64,000 bases of DNA from Aquabacterium sp. (GCA_023266355.1 JAHFQM010000005.1:124001-188000); one strand, 5' to 3'. Positions 27,330 through 36,309 are shown, numbered from the stretch's first letter. Notes: generated by a model from the letters alone, not told the origin. Program-made: numbers and translations.

Positions 27330-28607
27330 ATGACCCCCCAAGCCGTGCTGTCCCAGCCTTTCACTTTGCCCAACGGAGCGGTGGTCAAGAACCGCCTGTT
27401 CAAATCCGCCATGAGCGAGGCCTTGGGCACGCGCCCCGGTGCGGCCACGCCCGAGCTGGTGCGCTTGTACGGTGCCTGGGCCGATGGCGGCATCGGCCTG
27501 TGCGTGACGGGCAATGTGATGATCGACCGGCGCGCTTTGGGTGAGCCGGGCAACGTGGTCATCGAGGACGAGCGCTTCCTGCCCGAGCTCAAGGCCTGGG
27601 CGCAAGCCGCCACGCGCAACGGCACGCAGTGCTGGGTGCAGCTCAACCACCCCGGCAAGCAGGCGCCCAAGGGCCTGAACAAGGAAAACATCGCGCCGTC
27701 GGCCGTGCCCTTCCGCGCCGAGATGCAGGCCTTCTTTCCCACCCCGCGCGAGATGACGGACGCCGAGGTGCGCGAGGTCATCGCACGTTTTGGCCAGGCC
27801 GCGGCCCTGGTTCAGCAAGCCGGCTTCAGCGGTGTGCAGATCCACGGCGCGCACGGCTACCTGGTCAGCCAGTTCCTGTCACCGCACCACAACCGCCGCA
27901 GCGACGAGTGGGGCGGCACGCCCGAGAAGCGCCGCCGCTTCGTGCTGGCCGTGCTGGCCGCGATGCGCGCGCAGGTGGGCCCGGGCTTCCCCATCGGCAT
28001 CAAGCTGAACTCGGCGGACTTCCAGCGCGGTGGCTTCACCGAAGAAGAGTCGCTGGACACCATCCGCGCCTTGTCCGAAGCCGGCATCGACCTCATCGAG
28101 ATTTCCGGTGGCACTTACGAGGCCCCGGTGATGACGGGTGCGAAGGGGCAGCCGAAAGCCACGTCGGGCGAGCCCGTCAAGGACAGCACGAAGCAGCGCG
28201 AGGCCTATTTCCTGGCGTTTGCCGAGAAGGCCCGCGCCGCCGTGAAGACGCCGCTGGTGGTGACGGGCGGTTTCCGCTCGTCGCAAGGCATGGCCGAGGC
28301 CATCACCTCGGGCGCGGTGGACTTCGTCGGCCTGGCGCGTGCGCTGGCCATCGAGCCCGATGTGCCTCAGCGCCTGCTGAGCGGCCAGCAACCGCGCGAG
28401 CAAGTCAAGCCCTTGAAGACGGGCATCGGCTTCATCGACAAGATGGGCCTGATGGAGATCACCTGGTACACGGGCCAGCTCAAGCGCATTGGCCGTGGCG
28501 AAGCGCCCAAGCCCCACGAGTCGCCGCTGTGGGTGTTCGTCAAGTACATCGCGTCGCAGGTGGGCCTGGGCCGCAAGAAGAAGCCGACGAAGTTGCGCGC
28601 GACCTGA
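27330..28607 (+). CDS. NADH:flavin oxidoreductase, Old Yellow Enzyme family
   Basis: FMN ene-reductase-like TIM barrel of 425 residues. Substrate and flavin signatures include KNRLFKSAMSEALG, WVQLNHPGKQAP, and the catalytic-region string IHGAHGYLVSQFLSPHHNRR followed by SDEWGG. LVVTGGFRS and DFVGLARALAIEPD are phosphate-binding blocks. The C-terminus is about 40 residues longer than minimal OYEs and ends in a basic stretch (GRKKKPTKLR) after a hydrophobic segment, suggesting membrane or RNA contact. It is convergent with the hydroxy-acid oxidase; substrate unknown. Confidence 0.88.
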   Translation: MTPQAVLSQPFTLPNGAVVKNRLFKSAMSEALGTRPGAATPELVRLYGAWADGGIGLCVTGNVMIDRRALGEPGNVVIEDERFLPELKAWAQAATRNGTQCWVQLNHPGKQAPKGLNKENIAPSAVPFRAEMQAFFPTPREMTDAEVREVIARFGQAAALVQQAGFSGVQIHGAHGYLVSQFLSPHHNRRSDEWGGTPEKRRRFVLAVLAAMRAQVGPGFPIGIKLNSADFQRGGFTEEESLDTIRALSEAGIDLIEISGGTYEAPVMTGAKGQPKATSGEPVKDSTKQREAYFLAFAEKARAAVKTPLVVTGGFRSSQGMAEAITSGAVDFVGLARALAIEPDVPQRLLSGQQPREQVKPLKTGIGFIDKMGLMEITWYTGQLKRIGRGEAPKPHESPLWVFVKYIASQVGLGRKKKPTKLRAT

Positions 28608-28651
28608 GCGTCGGCCCCGTCTGATCGGCGCGGCCGGTCAGGGCTTGTCGC

Positions 28652-29785
28652 TCAGGACTTCTCGATCAGGTCGCGGTGGATGTCGGCCAGCGTGGCGCAG
28701 CCCGTGAGGGCCATGGCCGCTTCCAGCTCGTCGCGCAGCAAGCGGATGCAGTGCGCCACGCCCAAGGCGCCCGCGGTGGCCAGCGCGTGCACATAGGGCC
28801 GCCCGATCAGCACGGCACGCGCGCCCAGGGCCAGGGCCTTGAGCACGTCGGTGCCCCGGCGGATCCCACCATCGACCAGCAAGGGCATGTCGCTGCCCAC
28901 GGCATCGGCGATGCGGGGCAGGGCGCGCGCGGTGGGCAGCACCGTGTCGAGCGTGCGCCCGCCGTGGTTGGAGACGATCAGGCCATCGACCCCCAGGCTC
29001 AGTGCCTGGCGGGCATCGTCGGGGTGCAGCACGCCTTTGAGCAGGATGGGGCGGCGTGTTTGCGCGCGCAACCAGGCCACGTCGTCCCAGGTGGGGGCGT
29101 GGTACAGCAGGTCGTCGAAGAGGGCACTGCCATTGGCAGGCACGTCGCGCGCCGGGGCTGGCGCCATGCCCAGCAGGTTCACGGCCGAGATGCCCACGGG
29201 CAGCTGGAAGTTGGCGCGGCGCTCGCGGTCGCGCACGCCGCTGGTGGGGGCGTCCACCGTCAGCACGATGGCATCGAAGCCGGCGGCTTCGGCGCGGTGC
29301 AGCAGGGCCTTGGTGAAAGCGCGGTCGGGCTGGAGGTAGAGCTGCATCCACAGCGGGCCGCGCAGGTCGTCGGCCGAGATGGCGTCGCCGATGTCTTCCA
29401 GGCGCGTGCTGGCCTGGGTGCTGAGCACGAAGCCGGCCTCTTGCGCGGCGGCGGCCAGGGCGGTGTCCATCTCGCCTTCGGGGTGCGCGAGCTTTTGGTA
29501 GGCCACCGGCGCGAGGATCAGCGGGTGCGACAGCGTGCGGCCGAAGAGCTGCGTGCGGGTGTGGCCGCCGGCCGTGTGCCGCAGCACCCGCGGCAGCAGG
29601 TGCAGCTGTTGCCAGGCGCGTGTGTTGGCGTCCAGCGTGTGTTCGTCGCCAGCACCGCCTTGCAGGTAGGCCCAGGCGCCCGCGTCCATGCGGGCCTGGG
29701 CGTGGCGTTCGTAGTCGGCCAGGCTGACCGTGTCGGGCGGGATGGCTTGCAGCCCGTGCTGGGCCGCGTCGGCGGAGGTGCTCAT
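28652..29785 (-). CDS. FMN-dependent alpha-hydroxy-acid oxidase/dehydrogenase
   Basis: LldD/glycolate-oxidase family enzyme of 377 residues oxidising a 2-hydroxy acid. Family blocks are YLQGGAGDEHTLDANTRAW, VLTVDAPTSGVRDRERR, LLKGVLHPDDARQAL and the active-site VSNHGGRTLD (catalytic His) with LLVDGGIRRGTDVLKAL. Lactate or mandelate are possible substrates. It starts 50 bases after the cytochrome b561 gene on the same strand and may be the last gene of the iron-regulated receptor operon. Alternatively it has its own promoter. Confidence 0.9.
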   Translation of the reverse strand: MSTSADAAQHGLQAIPPDTVSLADYERHAQARMDAGAWAYLQGGAGDEHTLDANTRAWQQLHLLPRVLRHTAGGHTRTQLFGRTLSHPLILAPVAYQKLAHPEGEMDTALAAAAQEAGFVLSTQASTRLEDIGDAISADDLRGPLWMQLYLQPDRAFTKALLHRAEAAGFDAIVLTVDAPTSGVRDRERRANFQLPVGISAVNLLGMAPAPARDVPANGSALFDDLLYHAPTWDDVAWLRAQTRRPILLKGVLHPDDARQALSLGVDGLIVSNHGGRTLDTVLPTARALPRIADAVGSDMPLLVDGGIRRGTDVLKALALGARAVLIGRPYVHALATAGALGVAHCIRLLRDELEAAMALTGCATLADIHRDLIEKS

Positions 29786-29835
29786 GGGGGCGGGGTGATG
29801 GAGGCGGACGGTGTCAGGCCAGGTTCAGGCCACGC

Positions 29836-30414
29836 TCAGTCAACGTCGTCGCCCGAGGGCGGCATTTTGCGCCCATCCACCATGGCTTTCACAAGGTTCT
29901 CGCGCTGGTGCCGGCCGGTGAGCACCACCCCCGCGACGTGCAGCGCGATCAGGCCGAGCAGGGCCCAGGCCAGGGTGGTGTGGACCTGCTCCAGCAGCTC
30001 GGAGCCCCAGTAGCGGTCGGTGGTTTGCAGCCAGCCGGTGAGGGTGATGCCCGCCACGTTCAGCAGCAAGGCCAGCACCATCCAGCCTCCCAGGGGGTTG
30101 TGGCCGATGTGGCGTGGCGCCGTGCCGAGCCGCACCTGCCAGGCGTAACGCCAGGTGGTGCGGGGGCCGCGCACGAAGTCGGCAAAGCGCGCGCGGCGGC
30201 TGCCAACGACGCCCCACAGCAGGCGCAGGGCCACGCAGGCCATGGCCGTGTAGCCGGCGAGCTCATGCCAGTCTGGGGGCACGCCGATGTCCAGCGTGCT
30301 CGTCCAGGCCACCGCGATGGCGCCGACCAGCGTCCAGTGCAGCACGCGCACGGCCGCATCCCACACGGGGATGGGCGCGGCCGTGTCGCCGGCCACGTCA
30401 TCGGGCAAAGGCAT
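29836..30414 (-). CDS. Cytochrome b561-type membrane protein
   Basis: Inner-membrane diheme b-type cytochrome of 192 residues with four helices. Candidate heme ligands are in VRVLHWTLVGA (helix 1), PPDWHELAGYTAM (helix 2), EQVHTTLAWALLGLIALHVAGVV (helices 3-4) and PRHIGHNPLGGWM. It overlaps the PepSY gene: the minus strand reads GTGATG across the PepSY TGA, so either GTG (30417) or ATG (30414) starts it; ATG is given. With the PepSY protein it may form an electron-transfer or ferric-reductase module in this iron-uptake operon, which is an inference from context. Confidence 0.87.
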   Translation of the reverse strand: MPLPDDVAGDTAAPIPVWDAAVRVLHWTLVGAIAVAWTSTLDIGVPPDWHELAGYTAMACVALRLLWGVVGSRRARFADFVRGPRTTWRYAWQVRLGTAPRHIGHNPLGGWMVLALLLNVAGITLTGWLQTTDRYWGSELLEQVHTTLAWALLGLIALHVAGVVLTGRHQRENLVKAMVDGRKMPPSGDDVD

Positions 30415-30710
30415 CACTTCTGGGGCACGTCACCCACGAGCTCGAAGGTCTTGGGGTTGAAGTAAGCCTCGCGGCGCTGGCCCTTGCCGTCGAAGCCATA
30501 GACCTCGTAGCAGCCGTTGTCGATCTTGACCTTGCGCACGTCCCAGCCTTCGGCCTTGAGCTTGTCTTCCAAGTCGTCGCGCAGCTTCCATTCTTTCTTG
30601 GGTTCCTCGCACTTGAAGCCGCCGTGGGCCATGGCGCCGGTGGCGAACAGGGTGGTGGCGGCCAGCATCAGGGCGGGCAGCATCTTGGCGGGCAGGGCGA
30701 TCGTCTTCAT
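30414..30710 (-). CDS. Small periplasmic PepSY-domain protein
   Basis: A 98-residue exported protein. The signal peptide is cleaved at TGAMAHGG. One PepSY-like unit follows (LRDDLEDKLKAEGWDVRKVKIDNGCYEVYGFDGKGQRREAYFNP in outline: helix, then beta strands with YEV and AYF). Two cysteines (KCEEP and NGCYEV) could pair. It is coupled to the cytochrome b561 gene by overlap and lies 50 bases after piuC. PepSY proteins next to b-type cytochromes are common in siderophore-receptor operons. Confidence 0.82.
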   Translation of the reverse strand: MKTIALPAKMLPALMLAATTLFATGAMAHGGFKCEEPKKEWKLRDDLEDKLKAEGWDVRKVKIDNGCYEVYGFDGKGQRREAYFNPKTFELVGDVPQK

Positions 30711-30760
30711 GGGATGTCTCCTTGGGTGGGGGCAGGCTGCGCGGCTCGTGGGCGGTGGGC

Positions 30761-31444
30761 TCAGACGTCGGCCCACATGCGCAGCAGGTTGTGGTACGTG
30801 CCGGTCAGGCCGACCAGGGCATCGTCGTGGTCGTGTTGCTGGCGCAGGCGGGTGAGGTGGGTGTCCAGGTCGAAGAGCAGGCGGCGTTGCTCGTCGCTGC
30901 GCACCATGCTCTCGATCCAGAAGAAGCAGGCCAGGCGGTGGCCCTTCGTGACGGGTTCGACGCGGTGCACGCTGGTGCCCGGGTAGATGACCATGTCGCC
31001 GGCGGCCAGCTTGACGCGCTTCTCGCCGAAGGTGTCGTCGATGACGAGGTCACCGCCTTCGTAGTCATCGGGGTTGGCAAGGAAGAGCGTGGCCGAGATG
31101 TCGGTGCGCACGCGCTGGCCCAGCTCGTTGTTGACGCGGATGGCGTTGTCCACGTGCTTGCCGTAACTGGCATGTTCGCCGCCGTAGCGGTTGAACAGTG
31201 GCGGCACGATGCGGCGCGGCAGGGCGGCCGAGAAGAACAGGGTGTTGCGGTCCAGCGCGGGCAGGATCAGCGCCCGCAGGGCTTTGGCGTGCTCGCCCTG
31301 CTGCGCCAGCTGCTCGTTGTCCTTGACCAGGGCGGCCTGGCGGCCGGCCGTGACCTGGCCCAGCACCCAGGGTGCGGCGTCCAGGATGGCGCGGGCGCGC
31401 TGCAGTTCGTCGGGGGTCAGGACCTGGGGGATGTGGAGCAGCAT
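30761..31444 (-). CDS. piuC: Fe(II)/2-oxoglutarate-dependent hydroxylase PiuC
   Basis: PKHD-type dioxygenase of 227 residues, found with TonB siderophore receptors. The iron ligands are H97 and D99 (YGKHVDNAI) and H160 (GTSVHRVEP), with R170 (GHRLACFFW) for 2-oxoglutarate. [15 protein letters not shown] and the C-terminal block [18 protein letters not shown] (in part) match PiuC/YbiX. It starts 37 bases after the receptor stop, so it is co-transcribed. Its substrate is unknown; a siderophore or its receptor has been suggested. Confidence 0.93.
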   Translation of the reverse strand: MLLHIPQVLTPDELQRARAILDAAPWVLGQVTAGRQAALVKDNEQLAQQGEHAKALRALILPALDRNTLFFSAALPRRIVPPLFNRYGGEHASYGKHVDNAIRVNNELGQRVRTDISATLFLANPDDYEGGDLVIDDTFGEKRVKLAAGDMVIYPGTSVHRVEPVTKGHRLACFFWIESMVRSDEQRRLLFDLDTHLTRLRQQHDHDDALVGLTGTYHNLLRMWADV

Positions 31445-31481
31445 GGCGAGGGCAGGGACTGGGGCAGGGGCAAGGACGGCG

Positions 31482-33776
31482 TCAGAACTTGGCCGACAGG
31501 GTCACCTGGACCAGGCGGCCGGCGCCAGGCACGTAGAAGCCGCGGTAGACCTGGTCGGCATAGACCTTGTTGGCCACGTTGGTCACGTTGGCCTTGACGG
31601 TGTAGACCTTGTTCAGGGCGTACTCGGCCATCAGGTCCAGCGTGGCAAAGCCAGGCGCGTTGTAGATGCCGTTGGCCGGGGTGGTGATGTCGGCCGGGGC
31701 TTGCTTGCTGCGGAAGTTCAGTCCCACACCGGCACGCCATTGCGGCAGGAACTTGTAGGTGTTCCACACGGTGCCGCTGTGGCGGGGCGTCAGGCCGGGG
31801 CGGTCGCCCTTGCGCGAGCCGCCGCCGGTGACGGTCGATGCGGCTTCATCGACGCGTGCTTCGGGGATCCAGGTGTAGGACGCGTAGATGTCCCAGTTGT
31901 CGGTGATCTGGCCGGTGATGTCCATGTCGAAGCCGGCCGCGTGGCGCTTGCCGGACAGCAGCAGCTGCGTGGCGGCGCTGTCGGGGTCGGTGTTGCGCTC
32001 GTGGAGCTTGGTGGCGCGGAAGATGGCCAGGCGCGTGGTCACGCGGCCGTCTTCGGAGTCCAGCTTGGCGCCCAGCTCGATGTTCTCGCTCGATTCTGGC
32101 GGCGTGTTGGCGCTCTGGGTGTTGTACGAGTAGGTGTCGCCCGAGGTGTTGAAGGACGTGCCATACGAGAAGTGGTAGGAGTCCAGCGCATTGGGCTGGA
32201 ACAGCACACCCGCGCGCTTGCTGAGCTTGTTGATGCTCTGCTTGTAGTTGGCGCTCGGCAGGTTGGCCGCGTTGGCGTTGAAGGTCGTGTAGTCGCCATT
32301 GAAATAGTCGTAGCGCAGGCCGCCCAGCACCTTCCACATCGGCACGATGTGGACCAGGTCTTGCACGTAGGTGCCCACACCCTTGGCGCTGAACTGGTTG
32401 CCCTTGCGCAAGATGCGGCTGGCTTCGTCCACCCAGGCGCCGTCGTTGGGGTTGCCTGCGGTGGTGCTGGTCTTGTTGATGGTGGAGCCGCCGTTCGCAG
32501 CGCTCGGCGCCGTCATCACCGTGCGGTTCTCACGCGAGAAGTCGATGCCGGTGGTGATCTCGTGCTTCATGCCCAGCAGCTGGTGCTTGCCGCTGTAGTC
32601 GGTCTGGGCCTGGATCAGGTCCATGTTCTGGTTCTTGATCTGCGTGCCGCGGCTGAAGGCGGTGGCGCCGCTGAAGTTGCTCAGCGCGATGGTGTTCGGG
32701 CCGATGGTGCTGGCGCGCAGGTCGCGCTGGAAGTCACCCTTGCGCACCACGGTCTTGATCTCGGAGCCGCCGCCCAGCTTCACGGTGTTCATGTAGGTGA
32801 ACACATCGCCTTGCGTGCGGTTGTAGTCGCTGGCCATGCCGTAGTAGTTGGCCGGGTCCAGGCGGCTGTTGATGGTGCGCGCGCCTTGGGTGTCGGTGCT
32901 GTTGGGGCGCACCCACGGCAGGCCGTAGTTGATGCCGTTGTCGTTGTCGATGTGGAAGACGCTGACCTGGTGCTCCACCGTCTTGCCGATGCCCCAGCGG
33001 TAGCTGGCTGCCACGCCGTACTTGTCGATGCTGCTGCCCGCGCCGTTGTTGTTGGCCTGGGTGCGCATGCCGGTGATGCGCAGGGCGGCATCGTCTGCCG
33101 TCTGGATGTTGAAATCGCCGGTGACGCGCTTGTACTCGTGGTTGCCGGCCGTCACGTTCAGCTCGCTGGACGAGCCCAGGTAAGGCGCCTTGCTGACCTG
33201 GTTGACGGCGCCGCCCGTGGAGCCGCGCCCGAACAGCATCGAGGCCGAGCCGCGCAGCAGCTCCAGGCGGTCCATGTTGAAGGTGTCGCGGTCGTAGATG
33301 GCGGGGTCGCGCACGCCGTCCAGGAAGATGTCGCCGGTCGTTTGCAGCGAGAAGCCGCGCAGGCGGATGTCTTCTTCGCCACCTTCGGCCGCCTGGAAGG
33401 TGATGCCGGCGGTCTGGCGCAGCACGTCCTTCATGGTGTCGAGGTTGCGGTCGGTGATCAGCTTCTCGGTCACCACGGTGATCGACTGCGGGATGTCGCG
33501 CAGGGCCTGTTTGCCCTTGCCGATGGTGGTGGTGGTGGCCTGGTAGGTGGTTTTGGCGTCGGGGCGGTTGGCCTTGTCGGTCACGGTGACCGTGGGCAGG
33601 GCTTCTTCCTGCTTCGCGGCCGGAGCCGTCGGTGCATTCTGGACGCTCTGGGCGATGGCCCCTGCGCTCAGCAGGCTCAGGCCCATGCCGGCGGCCATGG
33701 CGCCCAGCGAGGGCAGGACGTTCAGGGCGCTCGGGGCGGCGGACGAAGCGGGTGCGTTGGACGCGTGTTGCGGCAT
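31482..33776 (-). CDS. TonB-dependent siderophore receptor (catecholate/Fiu-like)
   Basis: Outer-membrane barrel of 764 residues. It has a signal region to about residue 43 (GAIAQSVQN) and a TonB-box-like stretch [12 protein letters not shown]. The plug (about 80-230) has [45 protein letters not shown] and [21 protein letters not shown] 22-strand barrel ends VQVTLSAKF. The plug wording and the downstream piuC place it with Fiu/PiuA-like ferric-catecholate receptors. The ATG at 33776 follows GGAAATCC; longer in-frame starts reach into the leader RNA. It is preceded by a Fur-box promoter and a structured leader. Confidence 0.92.
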   Translation of the reverse strand: MPQHASNAPASSAAPSALNVLPSLGAMAAGMGLSLLSAGAIAQSVQNAPTAPAAKQEEALPTVTVTDKANRPDAKTTYQATTTTIGKGKQALRDIPQSITVVTEKLITDRNLDTMKDVLRQTAGITFQAAEGGEEDIRLRGFSLQTTGDIFLDGVRDPAIYDRDTFNMDRLELLRGSASMLFGRGSTGGAVNQVSKAPYLGSSSELNVTAGNHEYKRVTGDFNIQTADDAALRITGMRTQANNNGAGSSIDKYGVAASYRWGIGKTVEHQVSVFHIDNDNGINYGLPWVRPNSTDTQGARTINSRLDPANYYGMASDYNRTQGDVFTYMNTVKLGGGSEIKTVVRKGDFQRDLRASTIGPNTIALSNFSGATAFSRGTQIKNQNMDLIQAQTDYSGKHQLLGMKHEITTGIDFSRENRTVMTAPSAANGGSTINKTSTTAGNPNDGAWVDEASRILRKGNQFSAKGVGTYVQDLVHIVPMWKVLGGLRYDYFNGDYTTFNANAANLPSANYKQSINKLSKRAGVLFQPNALDSYHFSYGTSFNTSGDTYSYNTQSANTPPESSENIELGAKLDSEDGRVTTRLAIFRATKLHERNTDPDSAATQLLLSGKRHAAGFDMDITGQITDNWDIYASYTWIPEARVDEAASTVTGGGSRKGDRPGLTPRHSGTVWNTYKFLPQWRAGVGLNFRSKQAPADITTPANGIYNAPGFATLDLMAEYALNKVYTVKANVTNVANKVYADQVYRGFYVPGAGRLVQVTLSAKF

Positions 33777-33900
33777 GGTGGATTTCCGGCGATGGCGGCC
33801 CCGCGCAAGGGCGCAGGACGGTGGACAAACGGTGCTGCCAGGTGCGGGGGCCCAGGCGCGGATGAGCGCGCAGGTGGGCACATGGATGGGTGCGCTGGCA

Positions 33901-34012
33901 GAAAAAAAACGTTTGCCGCGGCCCCGGCCACGGTGCGCCTGACCCCCACAGTCAGGTTGGCGACCTGGTCCCCCTTGCGCAGGTTCGGCGGACGGGGCGG
34001 TGCGGCAAACGT
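33901..34012 (-). ncRNA. Candidate structured leader or small RNA ending in an intrinsic terminator
   Basis: Read on the minus strand from 34012. The first 11 bases, ACGTTTGCCGC, pair perfectly with GCGGCAAACGT at 33919-33909, followed directly by eight T residues (33909-33902). Inside are a second stem (33993-33998 with 33921-33926, GCCCCG/CGGGGC) and two hairpins (ACCTG/CAGGT at 33984-33963; CCTGAC/GTCAGG at 33956-33938). The 5' end coincides with the transcription start predicted from the Fur-box promoter. The shape suits either a free Fur-regulated small RNA of about 110 nt or a riboswitch-like attenuator upstream of the receptor gene. I do not recognise it as a known family. No coding potential is supported here. 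Confidence 0.6.
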
Positions 34013-34018
34013 GTGCTC

Positions 34019-34048
34019 ATGATAATGCGAATAATTCGCATTTGTAAA
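34019..34048 (-). promoter_or_regulatory. Fur-box promoter of the siderophore-receptor operon
   Basis: On the minus strand, -35 TTTACA (34048-34043) and -10 TATCAT (34024-34019), each 5 of 6 consensus bases, are spaced by 18. The spacer is filled by a perfect 9-1-9 inverted repeat AATGCGAAT-T-ATTCGCATT (34024-34042), the layout of a Fur operator. Bound Fe-Fur would block polymerase. The predicted start is near 34012. Confidence 0.82.
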
Positions 34049-34090
34049 CATCAACCGTGGCCGGATGGCAGATTTGTGGTGCCGTCGCCA

Positions 34091-34144
34091 CCTGAACGCG
34101 GGGGCACCCACCCGCGCGTGCGGGCGCGCAGTGGGGTGTTCAGG
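34091..34144. terminator. Large GC-rich hairpin downstream of terC
   Basis: CCTGAAC (34091-34097) pairs with GTTCAGG (34138-34144). Inner CACCCAC/GTGGGGTG and GCGCG/CGCGC stems continue it toward the loop. It lies between the terC stop and the Fur promoter. No T-run follows, so it is a terminator-like or insulating structure, not a clear intrinsic terminator. Confidence 0.4.
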
Positions 34145-34215
34145 AGGGGAGAGGGGGGCGGCCAGCGCCACGTGCCGGCCGCGGGTGAGGCGTGACGGGC
34201 GTCAAGCCTCTGGGA

Positions 34216-35196
34216 TCAGGCCTTGTCGAGGCCCGCCGTGCGGCTGGCGCCGATGTTCGGGGCGGTCTTCACGCTCCAGACCATCGTCACGGCCAGGATG
34301 CCGATGACGGCCACCAGCGAGGCCCACACCGGGATCTTGACGAAGTCCACCAACAGCATCTTGCTGCCGATGAACACCAGGATCACCGCCAGGCCGTAGC
34401 TCAGCAGGTGGAACTTGGCGGCCATGGCGGCCAACAGGAAGTACATCGCGCGCAGGCCCAGGATGGCCAGGATGTTGGACGTCAGCACGATGAAGGGGTC
34501 GTCGGTGATGGCGTAGATGGCGGGGATGGAGTCCACCGCGAAGATCACGTCGGTCACGCCCACCAGCGCCACCACCATCAGCAGGGGCGTGGCCATGCGT
34601 GCGCCGTTGTGCAGCGTCCAGAAGCGTTCGCCGTCGAAGCGCGGGCTCACGGGCAGCACGCGCTTGAGCAGCTTCAGCGCGGGGTTGTCGTCCAGGCTGG
34701 GTTCTTCGCCGGCGGCCCACCACATCTTGATGCCGGTGAGCAGCAGGAAGGCGCCGAACAGGTAGAGCACCCAGTGGAACTCGCTGATGAGCCAGCCGCC
34801 CAGCAGGATCATCACCGTGCGCAGCACCATGGCGCCGATGATGCCGATCATCAGCACGCGCTTCTGGTACGCGGGCGGCACCGAGAAGTAGGTGAAGATC
34901 ATCAGGAAGACGAAGATGTTGTCCACCGCCAGCGACTTCTCGATGAGGTAGCCGGTGAGGAATTCGACCGCCTTGGCCTGCCCCACTTCCGCGCCCTGCG
35001 ACTGGTGGAAGGCCCACCACAGCAGGCCGTTGAAGGCCAGGCTCAAGGCCACCCAGAGGGCGGACCAGCGCGCCGCCTCGGGCACGGACACGGCGTGTGC
35101 GCCCTGTTTTTTCAGGACGACGAAGTCGATGACGAGCGCTGCCAGCACGACGGCAGCGAAAACGAACCAGAGCCAAAGCGGCGCCAGGGTGTGCAT
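34216..35196 (-). CDS. TerC/Alx-family membrane protein, probable manganese exporter
   Basis: Integral membrane protein of 326 residues with about nine helices. TerC signatures are SLAVDNIFVFLMIFTYF and VTDVIFAVDSIPAIYAIT, each with acidic residues inside helices. It matches the long Alx-type subgroup (AALVIDFVVLKKQG at the start, LEEP-like loop, LLRVLPVSPRFDGERFW). Alx and related TerC proteins are linked to Mn2+ export or metalation. The upstream yybP-ykoY riboswitch strongly supports manganese control. A GGAG site sits upstream of the ATG. Confidence 0.92.
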   Translation of the reverse strand: MHTLAPLWLWFVFAAVVLAALVIDFVVLKKQGAHAVSVPEAARWSALWVALSLAFNGLLWWAFHQSQGAEVGQAKAVEFLTGYLIEKSLAVDNIFVFLMIFTYFSVPPAYQKRVLMIGIIGAMVLRTVMILLGGWLISEFHWVLYLFGAFLLLTGIKMWWAAGEEPSLDDNPALKLLKRVLPVSPRFDGERFWTLHNGARMATPLLMVVALVGVTDVIFAVDSIPAIYAITDDPFIVLTSNILAILGLRAMYFLLAAMAAKFHLLSYGLAVILVFIGSKMLLVDFVKIPVWASLVAVIGILAVTMVWSVKTAPNIGASRTAGLDKA

Positions 35197-35256
35197 GAGG
35201 GTTCTCCGGAGAAGAAACGAACATGGCGCAGCCGCAACAGCCGCGCAAACTCGGCG

Positions 35257-35379
35257 CCGAAAGGTCTTGCGATGCAGGCGGGCGCCTGCCGTGAAACCCG
35301 GGCGAGCGGCCGTTGCAGCCGCGCACCGTATTGACGGGATGCCACCAACCGCTGACGCGGTGAGCTACTCCCCTTTCGG
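35257..35379 (-). promoter_or_regulatory. yybP-ykoY manganese riboswitch
   Basis: On the minus strand, from 35379, the element begins CCGAAAGGGGAGTAGC and ends GCAAGACCTTTCGG. The flanks CCGAAAG (35379-35373) and CTTTCGG (35263-35257) form the closing stem. GGGGAGTAG and AAGACC are the two conserved loops that meet to bind Mn2+ in this class. Between them are two further helices. It ends 60 bases upstream of the terC start, leaving room for an expression platform. High Mn2+ would be expected to switch terC on. Confidence 0.92.
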
Positions 35380-35468
35380 ACCTGGACAGTCTAACCAGGT
35401 TTGGCAAAGACCGTGCGCTGGCGGGGCTTTGGCCCGGGTGTGTGGCCGCTCGTGACCGCCCTGGCGCG

Positions 35469-36287
35469 TCATTCCGTCACACCCGGGGCCAGGCTGGACA
35501 AGGCCAGCCAGCTGCCGGCCTGGCCCGGGCGCTGCAACTTTTCGCACAGCACGCCCCAGATCCGCTGGATGAGTTTGGGCTGCAGCACGTCGTCGCAGCG
35601 GCCCAGGGTGTCGAGCCGGCCGTCGCGCAGCACCAGCGCCTGGTCGGCGTAGGCCTGCGCCAGGTTCAGGTCGTGCAGCACCACCACGATGCCGAAGCCT
35701 TGTGCTGCGAGCTGGCGCAACAAGCGCATCACGCTGTGCTGGTGGGCCAGGTCCAGCGCAGCGGTGGGCTCGTCAAGGAGCAGCCAGCGTGCCGATGTGT
35801 GCTCGGGCGTGTCGCCGGGCCGGGGCGTGACCTGCGCCAGCACCCGCGCCAGTTGCACGCGCGCTTTCTCACCGCCTGAGAGGCCCTGGTGCAGTCGGTC
35901 GATCAGGTGCAGCGCGCCCACGGTGTCCAGGCAACGTTCGACCAGTTCGGGCTCGTCGGGGTGGGGGCAGTCGCTGTGCGGGAAGCGCCCCATGCGCACG
36001 ATGTCGCGGGCGCTGAAATCGAAGGGCACTTGCAGCTCCTGCGACATCAGCGCGCGCTGGCGGGCCAGCGCCAGGGTGTCCCACTCCGACAGGGGGCGGC
36101 CGTGGAGGTGCACGCGTCGCGCGCAGCTGCGCTCCAGGCCCGACAGCGCATGCAAGAGCGTGGACTTGCCTGCCCCATTGGGCCCGAGCAAGGCGTGCAC
36201 CTGGCCGGGCGCCAGGGACAGGTGGGCGACGTCCAGCACGCGGCGTTCGCCGTGGCGGACCTGCAGGTCGTGGGCAGACAGGGTCAT
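35469..36287 (-). CDS. hmuV: Heme ABC transporter ATP-binding protein
   Basis: Cytoplasmic ATPase of the hemin importer, 272 residues. Walker A is GPNGAGKST, the signature is LSGGEKAR, Walker B is WLLLDEPTAALD and the switch His is in VVVLHDLN. It is the last gene of the heme operon, 22 bases after hmuU. It pairs with HmuU (permease) and HmuT (binding protein). The sequence SQELQVPFDFSARDIVRMGR is typical of heme and siderophore ATPases. Confidence 0.94.
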   Translation of the reverse strand: MTLSAHDLQVRHGERRVLDVAHLSLAPGQVHALLGPNGAGKSTLLHALSGLERSCARRVHLHGRPLSEWDTLALARQRALMSQELQVPFDFSARDIVRMGRFPHSDCPHPDEPELVERCLDTVGALHLIDRLHQGLSGGEKARVQLARVLAQVTPRPGDTPEHTSARWLLLDEPTAALDLAHQHSVMRLLRQLAAQGFGIVVVLHDLNLAQAYADQALVLRDGRLDTLGRCDDVLQPKLIQRIWGVLCEKLQRPGQAGSWLALSSLAPGVTE

Positions 36288-36309
36288 CTTGGGCTCCGAT
36301 CAGGCGGTG

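Noticed and set aside
31191..34022. 943-codon open frame on the plus strand opposite the siderophore receptor
   Set aside because: It is the mirror of a clear TonB receptor. Its translation is Val/Gly/Ala/His-rich with no motifs, as expected from high GC on the antisense strand.
34091..34144. GC-rich hairpin as part of the Fur-leader RNA
   Set aside because: It lies upstream of the predicted start and belongs to the 3' side of terC.
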